From assembly GCA_024683485.1 (NCBI GenBank), contig JAIKYD010000024.1, forward strand, positions 1-38,585: 38,585 nucleotides of DNA, read 5' to 3'. Each line of letters begins with the position of its first letter. The first letter of the stretch is position 1. The stretch comes from Saccharofermentans sp. (GTDB taxonomy: Bacteria; Bacillota; Clostridia; Saccharofermentanales; Saccharofermentanaceae). The notes beneath the pieces were generated by a model, which saw only the letters and a program-made list of their open reading frames with translations, did no database searches and was not told the DNA's origin. Shown here in pieces: positions 1-9,153 of the stretch. The position numbers were made by a program, and so were the translations under genes.

Positions 1-25
1 GTCGTTGGAATTACTCCAAACCGGG

Positions 26-144
26 TTTTGTTACGACAGTTGTACGGCACTGCCGAACAATTGCAGTGAAAATATGGTACAAATCAGGCTTTTGTTACGA
101 CAGTTGTATGGCATAGCCGAACATTTGCCGTACAAATATCGTAC
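26..144. repeat. Imperfect tandem repeat, two 55-bp copies 64 bp apart
   Basis: Positions 26-80 and 90-144 align without gaps at 47 of 55 bases. Both begin TTTTGTTACGACAGTTGTA and both end in a GTAC. The pair lies just upstream of the DUF998 gene and partly overlaps the CGTACA array. It may be a duplicated regulatory segment or the edge of a longer repeat that starts outside the window. Confidence 0.75.
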
Positions 145-166
145 ACCGCCGTACAAACAGCGTACA
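129..166. promoter_or_regulatory. Phased array of four CGTACA boxes
   Basis: CGTACA occurs at 129-134, 140-145, 150-155 and 161-166, so the boxes start 11, 10 and 11 bp apart, about one helical turn each. A possible -10 box (TATACT, 182-187) follows with no good -35, and the DUF998 gene starts at 218. Equal-face spacing next to a promoter lacking a -35 suggests a site for a cooperatively binding activator. The protein that would bind is unknown. Confidence 0.45.
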
Positions 167-217
167 CTGTGGTAGAGTTTATATACTTACTGCACGTAAA
201 GAATAAGAGGGAATAAT

Positions 218-853
218 ATGGATAGATTGATCAGGTTAGGCTGGTATGCGTTACTGATTGCAATGGCCGGGGATATTATAGTCTCGCTGGTGCTACCGCT
301 GTTCTATAAGGGATACAGTATTACGGGAATGTCTATTAGTGCTTTGGGAAATCCGCAGAGTCCTGTAAGAATGCCTTTCAATATATGGATGCTCATTGAG
401 GGCATATTTTTTCTGGCAGCAATACCGGCATTTATCAGATCTTACCGGCCGGTATCCGGAGGACTTGCCGTTACTACGGCTGTGTTTATCGCTGTTTTCG
501 CGGTAGGCGCCTGCATCTTCACATGCTTTTTAAGCGTGAATGAATCAAAGGATGTCGTTACAACGGCCTCCAGGATCCATGGAGCCGCTTCGGTAATTGG
601 ATTCATGCTCTTTCTGTTTGTACCGCTGCTGGTCGCAATACTTTCGTTTAAGAACAGGGAAGGCGCTGCCGGATGGATAAGCATTGCGTGCTTTGTACTG
701 TCACTTGTATTCTTTGTCCTTTTCGTTATGTCGGACAAGGAGGAATTCTCGAGAACATTTATTGCTAACGAGGGCTTGTGGCAAAGGCTCAACCTGATCT
801 TTATGTATATGCCGCTTGCAATCACTGCGGTAAAACGGATCGTGAACGCTTAG
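218..853 (+). CDS. DUF998 family membrane protein
   Basis: This 211-residue protein is mostly hydrophobic, with about six predicted membrane segments (near residues 8-30, 57-75, 83-105, 122-142, 151-170 and 190-205). The SALGNPQSP stretch near residues 41-49, followed by the FNIWM segment and a later RIHGAASVIGF segment, matches the DUF998 pattern. No enzymatic role is established for the family, and I do not assign one. The ATG at 218 has AGAGGGA five bases upstream. The gene stands alone on the plus strand; the next gene is convergent. The upstream DNA carries unusual repeats, so its transcription may be specifically controlled. Confidence 0.75.
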   Translation: MDRLIRLGWYALLIAMAGDIIVSLVLPLFYKGYSITGMSISALGNPQSPVRMPFNIWMLIEGIFFLAAIPAFIRSYRPVSGGLAVTTAVFIAVFAVGACIFTCFLSVNESKDVVTTASRIHGAASVIGFMLFLFVPLLVAILSFKNREGAAGWISIACFVLSLVFFVLFVMSDKEEFSRTFIANEGLWQRLNLIFMYMPLAITAVKRIVNA

Positions 854-921
854 GCAGGATCAAGCCGTCAGTGATTTAAGAATATTGAGAAGATACCGGC
901 GACAGAAGGGTTATATCCGAA

Positions 922-1833
922 TCAGTTTTCAACGGGGTCCATCAGTCCCATTTCATTACAGAATTCCTGCATCATCACGAGACCGGTCGCATCTTCGCTC
1001 ATATCGACTACAGATATGTATATGGAACGGGTTCCGTTCACACAGTATGCAACGAAAGCTCCCGAATGGGCCGGTTCTCCGTATTCTTCTGAGGCTTTTC
1101 CGGTCAGGACGAGTTTTGAGATCAGCGCTTTTGCGTTACCGTTCTCATACGTGGAAAAACTTGTCTCGTACATATCCGTACCCGGGAATTCATCATCTGC
1201 ACTGCTGATATAACTCGAAGCCGAAGAATCAAACCAATCAGAGACCATATCTGCATCGTCATACTCATAGTACATGACAACCACCTGATAGTCAGCTGTG
1301 TAAGCATCTGCGGCGGTAAAGATACCCACGCCGGTCAGATGTTCGGTGAAGGCATTATTCTCCGAAGATACCGGATTGCCAAACTTGTCGAGCAATTCAG
1401 ATACATCATCGCCACTGCATACTACGGCTATTCCGTCATGATACTTATCAATAGCATCTTCCTCACCGCGTTTTATACCGTTAATTATCTCCAGGAAATC
1501 ATCCGCTTCATAACTTACATCACAACCGATAGCCTCTAAAGCCGCAATGTAATTATCCTTATTGATATCGAAAGGATATTCCTTGAGATCGAAGAGTTCG
1601 CCTTCAAATTCCGGTACCGCTTCGGTCTCTTCTGAAATATCCGTATCGTCAGTAGTCACGGTAGTAGTCTCAGTCGTAGTCTCTTCCGTGGTTTCAGATG
1701 CGGAAGTCTCTTCCGCTGTAGTCCCGGAAGTGGTCGTCTCTTCTGTCTTCTCCGGTGTCTTTCCGCAAGACGAAGCGGTAAGGATCATTGTCACAGCAAG
1801 CGCTGAAGCAGCAATTTTAGTATAGATTTTCAT
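922..1833 (-). CDS. Secreted lipoprotein with Thr/Ser/Glu linker
   Basis: The 303-residue product opens with a lipoprotein signal peptide. A hydrophobic segment ends in the lipobox TASSC with the lipidated Cys at residue 23. A low-complexity Thr/Glu/Ser linker follows (about residues 25-75), with repeated TTE and TET units, as in many clostridial extracytoplasmic lipoproteins. The remaining acidic globular part (about 78-303) is not a family I recognise. A GAGGGAAAG ribosome site precedes the ATG. It lies 66 bp downstream of the LysR gene in the same direction, so the two could share a transcript. It should be anchored outside the membrane; ligand or activity is unknown. Confidence 0.7.
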   Translation of the reverse strand: MKIYTKIAASALAVTMILTASSCGKTPEKTEETTTSGTTAEETSASETTEETTTETTTVTTDDTDISEETEAVPEFEGELFDLKEYPFDINKDNYIAALEAIGCDVSYEADDFLEIINGIKRGEEDAIDKYHDGIAVVCSGDDVSELLDKFGNPVSSENNAFTEHLTGVGIFTAADAYTADYQVVVMYYEYDDADMVSDWFDSSASSYISSADDEFPGTDMYETSFSTYENGNAKALISKLVLTGKASEEYGEPAHSGAFVAYCVNGTRSIYISVVDMSEDATGLVMMQEFCNEMGLMDPVEN

Positions 1834-1899
1834 TTTCTTTCCCTCATTCCGTTTATTTATACCAAATTTTTTAACAATCTTGATATGTGATTACACTTT

Positions 1900-2799
1900 T
1901 CAACCTTTGAATTTTTTCAATATATCAATGTATTCCGAAGTAAGATGTGACGGATGTATGGAGAGAGGAAGTATGTAGCCGATCTCCATGTAATCGTCGA
2001 CCTTGAGCTTTTTGGCGATGATGTTCGGTCCGTTAAGTTCCTCGTTGATCACACCGCTGCAGATCGTATAACCGTTAAGTCCGATGAGCATGTTGAAGAG
2101 CGTTGCGCGGTCGAGCACCACGAGTTCCTTGTCGCAGTCGACTGTGCTTAAGATCTCTTCTGAGAAATAAAAAGAGTTGTGACTTCCCTGCTCGTAGGAG
2201 AGGCGGGGATAGGGCTTCAGGTCTTCAAGCGTGAGGTATTTCTTTTTGGCCAGGGGCGAGTTCTTTCCGATGAATACGTGCGGCTCGGCTTTGAATAACG
2301 GAGTAAAGGACAGGTTGTTGTCGCGGAGGGTCTTTCTTATAACTTCCTCATTGAACTTATTGAGATAGAGTATACCGATCTCGCTCCTTAAATGTGCGAC
2401 GTCGTCAATGATGTTGAAGGTCTGAGTCTCGCGCATATGGAATTCGTATTTGTCAGCTCCGCTCCTTTTAAGAAGTTCAACAAAGGCTTCAACCGCAAAA
2501 GAATAGTGCTGGGCTGAGACATTGAATTTAAGCTTGCCAGACCCTTTTCCCGCATAGCGCTCTTCTATGAGTTGGGTCTGATCCAGGACCTGCCTCGCAT
2601 AGCCCAGGAATTCCTCTCCTTCTGAGGTCAGCTTGATGCCTTTATTGGATCTTGTAAAAACCGTGATATTGTATTCGTTCTCAAGTTCCCTGATGGCAGC
2701 CGTCAGGCTGGGCTGTGCAATAAACAGTTTCTTTGCGGCTGCAGTTATATTTCCTTCTTCTGCTACGGTGACTATATATTGAAGCTGTTTCAGTGTCAT
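1900..2799 (-). CDS. LysR-family transcriptional regulator, probable regulator of metE-metF
   Basis: The protein has 299 residues, the usual LysR length. The N-terminal winged helix-turn-helix (residues 1-60) shows the family pattern: MTLKQLQYIVTVAEEGNITA, then AKKLFIAQPSLTAAIRELE. The remainder is the periplasmic-binding-like effector domain. An AAAGGA ribosome site precedes the ATG. The gene is divergent from metE with about 150 bp between the starts. LysR regulators typically control a divergent neighbour and themselves, so a role in methionine synthesis, analogous to MetR, is the natural guess. The effector is not evident, and I do not use the symbol metR because a CysB- or MtaR-like role is equally possible. 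Confidence 0.85.
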   Translation of the reverse strand: MTLKQLQYIVTVAEEGNITAAAKKLFIAQPSLTAAIRELENEYNITVFTRSNKGIKLTSEGEEFLGYARQVLDQTQLIEERYAGKGSGKLKFNVSAQHYSFAVEAFVELLKRSGADKYEFHMRETQTFNIIDDVAHLRSEIGILYLNKFNEEVIRKTLRDNNLSFTPLFKAEPHVFIGKNSPLAKKKYLTLEDLKPYPRLSYEQGSHNSFYFSEEILSTVDCDKELVVLDRATLFNMLIGLNGYTICSGVINEELNGPNIIAKKLKVDDYMEIGYILPLSIHPSHLTSEYIDILKKFKG

Positions 2800-2847
2800 A
2801 GGATCAGTTTCCTTTCAATAGACTGTGCCTAAATTCTAACACTGAAT

Positions 2848-2868
2848 ATAGTTAAAATCTATGGATAG
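2848..2868. promoter_or_regulatory. Candidate LysR-type binding site between lysR and metE
   Basis: The dyad ATAG-N7-CTAT at 2848-2862 contains the T-N11-A spacing (T2849, A2861) typical of LysR boxes. A second half follows at once, making CTAT-GG-ATAG at 2859-2868. It sits midway in the divergent intergenic region, where a LysR regulator would contact both promoters. No clear -35/-10 pair for metE was found, consistent with activator dependence. No SAM riboswitch or T-box is visible in this leader. Confidence 0.45.
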
Positions 2869-2953
2869 GCGATATTTTATGTATTTTACCCATTGCATAG
2901 ATGGGAATATACTTCCAGTCAATAAAACATCAGCAACTACTGGAGGCAAAGAT

Positions 2954-5209
2954 ATGAATACAGCAGTAACAGGTTATCCGAGAATAGGTAAGGACAGGGA
3001 ACTCAAGTTCGCTTCAGAGAAATATTTTAATGGGCAGATTGGTGAATCAGAACTTCTGGCTACAGCAAAGGAGATAAGGAAGGGCAATCTTCTTAAACAG
3101 AAGGAAGCAGGGATTACATACATCTCTTCCAACGACTTTTCTTTCTACGACAATGTGCTTGATACAGCATTCCTGTTCAACATTATTCCTCAGAGGTATA
3201 AGGATCTGAATCTGCCGGACCTTGGCACTTATTTCGCTATGGCCAGAGGTTATCAGGGCAGCAATGGCAACGTCAAAGCTCTTGCCATGAAGAAGTGGTT
3301 CAATACCAATTATCATTATCTCGTTCCGGAGATCGATGACGATACGAAGATCGTACTCACAGGCGCAAAGCCTATTGACGAGTTTGTTGAAGCAAAGGCG
3401 TTTGGTGTTGATACAAAGACCGCAATCACAGGCCCTTTCACATTCCTTAAGCTTGCCAGGTTCACAGGTTCCAAGACTATATCTGATGTCAGTTCTGACC
3501 TTGCTGCTGAGTATGTAAAGCTCATCTCGCTCCTTGCAGAAAAAGGCGCATCTCTCGTTGAGTTTGACGAGCCTTATCTCGTAAGAGATCTGAGTGCTGA
3601 TGACATCGCACTCTTTAAAGAAATATACTCGCCGATCCTTTCGGACAAGCATGGAGTTAAGATCCTTCTGCAGACTTATTTTGGTGATATCAGGGATATC
3701 TACAATGAAGTCACTGCACTTGATTTTGATGCCATCGGTCTTGATTTTATCGAAGGTGTTAAGACGGCAGAACTTATTGAGAAGAACGGTTTTCCGATAG
3801 ATAAGATACTCTTTGCAGGTGTTGTTAACGGCAAGAATATATGGAGAAATAACTATAAAAGATCAATTGGCATCTTGAAGGGCATCGAGGCTGAGAATAT
3901 TGTGGTAAACACCTCATGCTCACTGCTTCATGTTCCTTATTCACTGGAGAGTGAGACAAAGCTTGCGGATGAATATAAGAAGCATTTCGCATTTGCTGAA
4001 GAGAAGCTTACAGAGCTTAACGAGATAGCGGAGCTTGCAGGAAAAGATTATGCAAATGATGAGATCTTCAAGAAGAATCAGGCTCTCTTTGAAGGACGTG
4101 TAAACTGTGAGGATAAGGCTGTACAGGCAAGGGTTGAGGCAATTACTGATGAGGATTATGTAAGGCTTCCTGTTTTCGAGGAGCGCGAAAAGATCCAGAA
4201 ACAGATCTTAAATCTGCCGCTTTTCCCGACAACAACGATCGGTTCGTTCCCTCAGACATCCGATGTCAGAAAGAACAGACAGGACTATAGGAAGGGCAAT
4301 ATCTCCAGGGAAGAGTACGTTGAGTTCAACAGGAAAAAGATCGCTGAATGTATCAAGCTTCAGGAGGAGATCGGACTTGATGTTATCGTTCACGGCGAGT
4401 TCGAGAGAAATGACATGGTCGAGTATTTCGGCGAGAATCTGAACGGATATGTCTTCACCGAGAAAGCATGGGTGCAGTCCTACGGCACTCGTAATGTAAA
4501 ACCACCGATCATCTGGGGCGATGTATCACGCAAAGCGCCTATTACAGTTGAGTGGTCGAAGTTTGCAAAATCCTGCACGGACAAACCGGTCAAAGGCATG
4601 CTCACAGGCCCTGTCACTATCCTTAACTGGTCTTTCCCTAGAGAAGATATCTCAATCAGGGAGAGCATTCTTCAGATAGCTCTGGCAATAAGAGACGAGG
4701 TGCTTGACCTTGAAGCAAACGGCATCAATATAATTCAGATCGATGAGGCCGCACTCCGCGAGAAGCTCCCGCTTCGCAAGTCAGACTGGTACAGCGAATA
4801 TCTTGATTTTGCAATCCCTGCGTTCAGACTTGTGCACAGCAAGGTAAAGCCTGAGACTCAGATCCACACCCATATGTGCTACAGCGAGTTCACGGATATC
4901 ATTCCCGCGATAGATGCTATGGATGCCGATGTCATTACTTTCGAAGCATCACGTTCGGATCTTCAGATCCTTGATTCACTCAAAGAGAACAACTTCAAGA
5001 CCGAAGTTGGCCCCGGTGTTTACGATATTCACAGTCCGCGTGTTCCTTCCGTTGAAGAGATTGTCGCAGCGCTCACGAAGATGAGGACAAAGATCGAAGA
5101 TACAAAACTCTGGGTAAACCCCGACTGCGGTCTTAAGACAAGAGGCGAGGAAGAGACGAAAAAGAGCCTTATCAACCTGGTTGAGGCTGCCCGCCGGATA
5201 AGAGGATAA
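2954..5209 (+). CDS. metE: Cobalamin-independent methionine synthase
   Basis: MetE transfers the methyl group of 5-methyltetrahydrofolate (polyglutamate) to homocysteine, making methionine in the cytoplasm without B12. The product has 751 residues from this start, the normal length. The open frame extends back to 2861, but ATG 2954 has GGAGG (2942-2946) seven bases upstream, and its protein begins [20 protein letters not shown], the conserved MetE N-terminus. The C-terminal barrel has the zinc ligands in HTHMC (H640, C642) and NPDCGLKTR (C725), with the TIGSFPQT motif at the start of that domain. metF starts one base after the stop, so the two form an operon supplying and using methyl-folate. 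Confidence 0.97.
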   Translation: MNTAVTGYPRIGKDRELKFASEKYFNGQIGESELLATAKEIRKGNLLKQKEAGITYISSNDFSFYDNVLDTAFLFNIIPQRYKDLNLPDLGTYFAMARGYQGSNGNVKALAMKKWFNTNYHYLVPEIDDDTKIVLTGAKPIDEFVEAKAFGVDTKTAITGPFTFLKLARFTGSKTISDVSSDLAAEYVKLISLLAEKGASLVEFDEPYLVRDLSADDIALFKEIYSPILSDKHGVKILLQTYFGDIRDIYNEVTALDFDAIGLDFIEGVKTAELIEKNGFPIDKILFAGVVNGKNIWRNNYKRSIGILKGIEAENIVVNTSCSLLHVPYSLESETKLADEYKKHFAFAEEKLTELNEIAELAGKDYANDEIFKKNQALFEGRVNCEDKAVQARVEAITDEDYVRLPVFEEREKIQKQILNLPLFPTTTIGSFPQTSDVRKNRQDYRKGNISREEYVEFNRKKIAECIKLQEEIGLDVIVHGEFERNDMVEYFGENLNGYVFTEKAWVQSYGTRNVKPPIIWGDVSRKAPITVEWSKFAKSCTDKPVKGMLTGPVTILNWSFPREDISIRESILQIALAIRDEVLDLEANGINIIQIDEAALREKLPLRKSDWYSEYLDFAIPAFRLVHSKVKPETQIHTHMCYSEFTDIIPAIDAMDADVITFEASRSDLQILDSLKENNFKTEVGPGVYDIHSPRVPSVEEIVAALTKMRTKIEDTKLWVNPDCGLKTRGEEETKKSLINLVEAARRIRG

Positions 5210-5210
5210 A

Positions 5211-6068
5211 ATGAAAGTATCACAGGTTTACAAAAAGAAGAGAAGTCTCTCGTTCGAGATCTTTCCACCGAAGAAAGACACAGAACTTTCCAATATCGAT
5301 GCGACGCTTGAGGTCCTTTCCGAACTAAAGCCTGACTTCATAAGCGTCACGTTCGGCGCGGGCGGTTCCTCAAACTGCAACCGCACGATTGAACTTGCGA
5401 AAAAAATCAAGTACGAGTACAAGATCGAACCTGTGGTACACCTCACATGCCTGCATTATGACAGGAATGAGATAGACGAGTTTGCACATGTCCTTAAAGG
5501 TGAGGGCATTGAGAACATCCTTGCTTTAAGGGGCGATCCGAACCCTAATGTGCCTGCCAAGAACGACTTCAGGCATTCGTCTGATCTCATCTCTTATTTA
5601 AAGGATCGCAATGATTTCTGCTTCCTCGGCGCATGTTACCCGGAGTGTCATCCTGAATCCTCAGGTGTCGTAAGTGAGATTAAGAGCCTCAAGAAAAAAG
5701 TTGACGCCGGAGCGGAAGTGTTGCTGTCGCAGCTTTTCTTTGACAACGAGGTTTTCTACCGTTTCCATGAGGAATGCAAGATCGCGGATATCGACATCCC
5801 GGTCATTCCCGGAGTAATGCCCGTAATCAACGCTGCCCAGATCAAGAGGATGGTGTCGCTGTGTAACGCATCGTTTCCCAAGAGATTCCAGAAGATAATC
5901 TCGCGCTACGAGGACAACAGGGACGCGCTGTTCGATGCGGGAATGTCTTATTGCCTGAGTCAGATTATCGATCTTCTCGTAAACGATATCAGCGGCATTC
6001 ATCTGTACACGATGAATAATCCCCTTGTTGCCAGAAGGATATGTGAGGGAATAAGGAATATCGTGTGA
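5211..6068 (+). CDS. metF: Methylenetetrahydrofolate reductase
   Basis: MetF reduces 5,10-methylene-THF to 5-methyl-THF using FAD, producing the methyl donor used by MetE. The 285-residue length fits the bacterial family. Visible signatures are SFEIFPPK near residues 13-20, FGAGGSS near 49-55, HLTC near 78-81, LALRGDP near 101-107 and LSQLFFD near 172-178. The ATG follows the metE stop by one base and has no separate strong ribosome site, so translation is probably coupled to metE. No convincing terminator was seen after the stop, before the next gene. Confidence 0.96.
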   Translation: MKVSQVYKKKRSLSFEIFPPKKDTELSNIDATLEVLSELKPDFISVTFGAGGSSNCNRTIELAKKIKYEYKIEPVVHLTCLHYDRNEIDEFAHVLKGEGIENILALRGDPNPNVPAKNDFRHSSDLISYLKDRNDFCFLGACYPECHPESSGVVSEIKSLKKKVDAGAEVLLSQLFFDNEVFYRFHEECKIADIDIPVIPGVMPVINAAQIKRMVSLCNASFPKRFQKIISRYEDNRDALFDAGMSYCLSQIIDLLVNDISGIHLYTMNNPLVARRICEGIRNIV

Positions 6069-6165
6069 TCTTTCAGGATATCGATTTTTCATTGAAACTA
6101 ACTTAATATATTAGATATCGGGATGACAGGTTCCGTTAACATCATGAATATTGAGCGATCAAAAT

Positions 6166-7074
6166 ATGGAAACCGAATCTTCCAATACACGTGAGGAATG
6201 GCTTGGGAAAGAAGCCCTGATTCATCTTGCCGGGATATACCAGCAGTTATATCTGCGTCCCGGACCTGAGGGGGCAGAAGAGTATAAGCAGATCGTAAGC
6301 AAAGGCATGACAGCTTCAGTCAAAGATCTGACGCATTTCCGCAGTCATCCTGCAGACCGCTGCTTTTATGAGGACACTCCTGCCGGAAGTGTTCTTGTGA
6401 TAACACTGCATTACCGTGAAGATTTTGAACTGTTTCTGCAGATCATGGCTAACCGCTGCATGCCTTATGATATTCCTGCAACGCAGGGTGCAGCCATACT
6501 TGACGGTGTGGTGAACTGGAAGAAGATCAATGCGCACCGCACAAGCTTTATGATGTCCGAGAAAATGGCGGGGAATCCCGAGCCGGACTGGAATGCGGAA
6601 TTCAAGCGTTTTGTCTCGAATAAACAAAACTTTAAAGATGCGGTCATCATACTGTCTCAAGGCCCTTACAGTGCTGTCCCGGCTGAAGCTGCCGGAATGA
6701 CAGAAGAAGCCTGGATCGAGACTTCCATGACGATACGACGCGTACACGAATGCACACATTTTATCTGCAGGCGGATGTATCCTGATAAGATCGATGCTGT
6801 TTGGGATGAGCTTGTGGCGGATGCCGCAGGGATATATGCGGCAGTTGGTCGTTTTGATCTGCGGCTGGCTGAACTTTTCCTGGGAATTACACAGGATGGA
6901 TATAAAGACGGCAGACTGCAGAATTATGCGGACGGTATTGATCTGGATGAGCTGGCTGTGAAAGTTCATGCGGTTCTGATGATTTTCGATGAAGAGATAC
7001 GGAAATATGAAGATGTATCTCCATTTGATATTGCAATTATGCTCGAGGATAAAAAAGAGACGCTCTGGAAATGA
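6166..7074 (+). CDS. Uncharacterised protein with HExxH and ExxAD motifs, possible metalloprotease-like fold
   Basis: I do not recognise the family. The product is soluble, 302 residues from ATG 6166; a TTG at 6151 would add five residues, and neither start has a strong ribosome site. Around residues 194-230 it has RRVHECTHFICRRM followed by WDELVADAAGIYAA. HECTH is a true HExxH zinc-binding motif, and the E in ELVADAAG lies where gluzincin-type peptidases place their third ligand. The rest (folate-free, no signal peptide, no membrane segment) gives no clue. It follows metF by about 100 bp on the same strand. It could be a metal-dependent peptidase or a metal-binding protein lacking peptidase activity. 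Confidence 0.6.
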   Translation: METESSNTREEWLGKEALIHLAGIYQQLYLRPGPEGAEEYKQIVSKGMTASVKDLTHFRSHPADRCFYEDTPAGSVLVITLHYREDFELFLQIMANRCMPYDIPATQGAAILDGVVNWKKINAHRTSFMMSEKMAGNPEPDWNAEFKRFVSNKQNFKDAVIILSQGPYSAVPAEAAGMTEEAWIETSMTIRRVHECTHFICRRMYPDKIDAVWDELVADAAGIYAAVGRFDLRLAELFLGITQDGYKDGRLQNYADGIDLDELAVKVHAVLMIFDEEIRKYEDVSPFDIAIMLEDKKETLWK

Positions 7075-7081
7075 GCGTCTC
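7051..7081 (-). terminator. Intrinsic terminator, minus strand
   Basis: A perfect 9-bp inverted repeat (GAGACGCTC / GAGCGTCTC, 7-base loop, 7057-7081) is followed on the minus strand by six T (7051-7056). It terminates transcription from the decayed GGDEF-EAL gene and lies partly inside the 3' end of the convergent HExxH gene. The plus-strand side lacks an adjacent T-run. Confidence 0.85.
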
Positions 7082-7101
7082 AGAATAGTGTTTTGTGTCT
7101 G

Positions 7102-7793
7102 TCAGGAAATTGATTCCTTGACGAGTTTCTCCGCATCCTCCGCGGATAACGGTCGTCCCCAGATGAAGCCCTGAATATAATCACAGCCGATGCTCTTCAG
7201 AGTCTCAAGCTGGTCAGGTCCCTCGACACCTTCAGAGATAACATCAAATCCCATGACGTGCCCGATGGATATGATCGCCGCAACGTACTGCCTGGACGAC
7301 TCACCGGTATTCATCTTGTCTATAAACGATTTATCTATCTTAAGGAGGTTCGCAGGAAATCTGTGCAGGTAACTGAGATAAGAGTATCAGCCGTACTGGC
7401 ATCTGTAGGGAACTCGGCATATCCGAAACTCGCGGATACATAAAGTTCATACCCGTCCACAGTCAGATTTCCACCAAGAGCGTCAATATAACTGGACAAA
7501 GTATTCTTAAGTTCATCATCTGTTTTGTAACCGCTGATCACGAGGAAGAATTCATCTCCACCAAGGCGGGCGAGATATTTCTCTGAATCAGAAGGTTCAC
7601 TGCACATCAACATTGTAGATGTGAGCGTAAGTGTGGATCTCTTCTTTTCTTACCGCAGCGTGGAGAGAATATCCGCATATTTCCTGTTTGCTGTGACAAT
7701 ACGGATATCGCCATATCCGCCGTCTTCCTTTTTCTCGACGGATACGATGCAAGTCGGCGAAAATAAAGAATCTACGAATTTTTGAAAATCCAC
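7102..7793 (-). pseudogene. Decayed GGDEF-EAL (cyclic-di-GMP) gene
   Basis: Three fragments of one signalling protein remain in order on the minus strand. A GTG start at 7793 with an AAAGGAG site opens a 47-residue N-terminal piece (MDFQKFVDSLFSPT at its start), which ends at a stop at 7650-7652. A GGDEF piece (about 7613-7376) contains the intact ARLGGDEFFLVI motif and a SFGYAEFP segment. An EAL C-terminus in another frame (about 7375-7102) includes FPANLLKIDKSFID, SEGVE and GFIWGRP. The second half of the sensor domain, the start of GGDEF and most of EAL are missing, about two thirds of a normal gene, with frame changes at the junctions. The start signal and terminator survive, so the loss is probably recent. 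Confidence 0.85.
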
Positions 7794-7886
7794 AGAGGCT
7801 CCTTTCAACAACAGATGATCATCTCAAGTTATTCCTGCTTGTCATGCAAATAGCTCGAAAAGAAAGAAGGACTATATCTAATCTAT

Positions 7887-7922
7887 AAACCTATTGACTT
7901 AGTGGGTTAAAGGATATATCAT
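7887..7922 (+). promoter_or_regulatory. iscSU promoter with Rrf2-type operator
   Basis: A -35 box TTGACT (7894-7899) and -10 box TATCAT (7917-7922) lie 17 bp apart. The -35 sits inside the dyad AAACCTA-N9-TGGGTTA (7887-7909), a near copy of the dyads at 9542 and 14177. A repressor bound here would block RNA polymerase. The position and shape suit a CymR/IscR-type Rrf2 regulator; no such gene lies in the window. Confidence 0.75.
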
Positions 7923-7956
7923 ACCTTCATCAATAATCCGGGAGGGCACAACGGAC

Positions 7957-9141
7957 GTGATATATGCAGATAACGCCGCAACAACGGCAATGAGTGAAGC
8001 GGCAATCAATACAATGATCTCACTGATAAAGGATACCTACGGAAATCCGTCGAGTCTTTATTCATTCGGCCAGGCCGCCAAGGAAGTGCTGGAGAAAGCG
8101 CGTGAAGACATCGCGGGAATAATTGGTGCGGATCCCAGGGAAATAATATTCACATCGGGCGGAAGCGAAGCGGATAACCAGGCCATAATCTCTGCAGCAC
8201 GTCTGGGTGAAAAGAACGGCAAGAAACACATTATTTCCAGCGCTTTCGAGCATCACGCAGTATTGCATACGCTGAACAAGCTTGCGAAGGAAGGCTTCGA
8301 GATCACGCTTCTTGATGTTCACGAGAACGGCATAATAAAGCCTGAGGAAGTCGCTGCCGCAATACGTGAAGACACGGCTCTGGTCACGATAATGTATGCA
8401 AATAATGAGATTGGAACGGTTCAGGACATTAAAGGCATAGGCGCTGTCTGTAAAGAGAAGGGTGTTCTTTTCCATACCGATGCGGTACAGGCTATAGGAC
8501 ATCTCCATATTGACGTAAAAGACCAGAACATAGACATGCTCTCAGCTTCCGCTCATAAATTCCACGGACCTAAGGGTGTCGGATTCCTGTATGCGAGGAA
8601 AGGCATAAAACTTACCAATCTTATCGAAGGCGGAGCCCAGGAGAAGGGCAGAAGAGCAGGCACGGAAAATGTTCCGGGTATCGCTGCAATGGCGACAGCA
8701 CTTGGTGAAGCAGTCAAAGATATAGATAAAAATACTGAGCGTCTTATTCAGGTGCGTGACAAAGTGATCGCAGGACTTAAGGAGATACCGCATTCCGCAC
8801 TGAACGGTGATGAGAAGAACCGTCTTCCAGGCAATATCAATTTCTGTTTTGAAGGTATCGAAGGCGAGTCGCTTCTGCTGTTGCTTGATGATAAAGGCAT
8901 CGCGGCATCTTCAGGCAGTGCATGCACTTCAGGTTCTCTGGATCCGAGTCACGTCCTACTGGCGATTGGAAGAGTTCATGATGTGGCTCATGGTTCATTG
9001 AGACTGAGCCTGGGAGAGGATATCACAGACGAAGAGGCAGATTACATAGTTAAGTCCGTTAAGGAAGTTGTTGAATATCTGAGAGGTTTCTCCCCGGTGT
9101 GGAGAGATCTGGTTGCAGGCAAAACACAGTTTATCTTATAA
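7957..9141 (+). CDS. iscS: Cysteine desulfurase
   Basis: IscS uses pyridoxal phosphate to take sulfur from cysteine and pass it, as a persulfide, to iron-sulfur and thiolation pathways. The 394-residue protein begins with the diagnostic IYADNAATT. It carries the PLP lysine in SAHKFHGPKG (K201) and the persulfide cysteine in SSGSACTSGS (C323). The start is GTG 7957, with GGAGGG 11 bases upstream; no in-frame ATG is nearby. iscU follows after 12 bp. Expression is probably controlled by the dyad over the -35 box, tying sulfur mobilisation to the same regulator as the cysteine genes downstream. Unlike many operons of this type, no rrf2/iscR gene precedes it. Confidence 0.95.
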   Translation: MIYADNAATTAMSEAAINTMISLIKDTYGNPSSLYSFGQAAKEVLEKAREDIAGIIGADPREIIFTSGGSEADNQAIISAARLGEKNGKKHIISSAFEHHAVLHTLNKLAKEGFEITLLDVHENGIIKPEEVAAAIREDTALVTIMYANNEIGTVQDIKGIGAVCKEKGVLFHTDAVQAIGHLHIDVKDQNIDMLSASAHKFHGPKGVGFLYARKGIKLTNLIEGGAQEKGRRAGTENVPGIAAMATALGEAVKDIDKNTERLIQVRDKVIAGLKEIPHSALNGDEKNRLPGNINFCFEGIEGESLLLLLDDKGIAASSGSACTSGSLDPSHVLLAIGRVHDVAHGSLRLSLGEDITDEEADYIVKSVKEVVEYLRGFSPVWRDLVAGKTQFIL

Positions 9142-9153
9142 GGGGGAATCGAC

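Noticed and set aside
1900..2799. Naming the LysR gene metR outright
   Set aside because: Only the position next to metE supports it; the effector domain gives no diagnostic residue that I can read.
2800..2953. SAM riboswitch or T-box upstream of metE
   Set aside because: The leader is short, has no intrinsic terminator and none of the conserved S-box or T-box segments.
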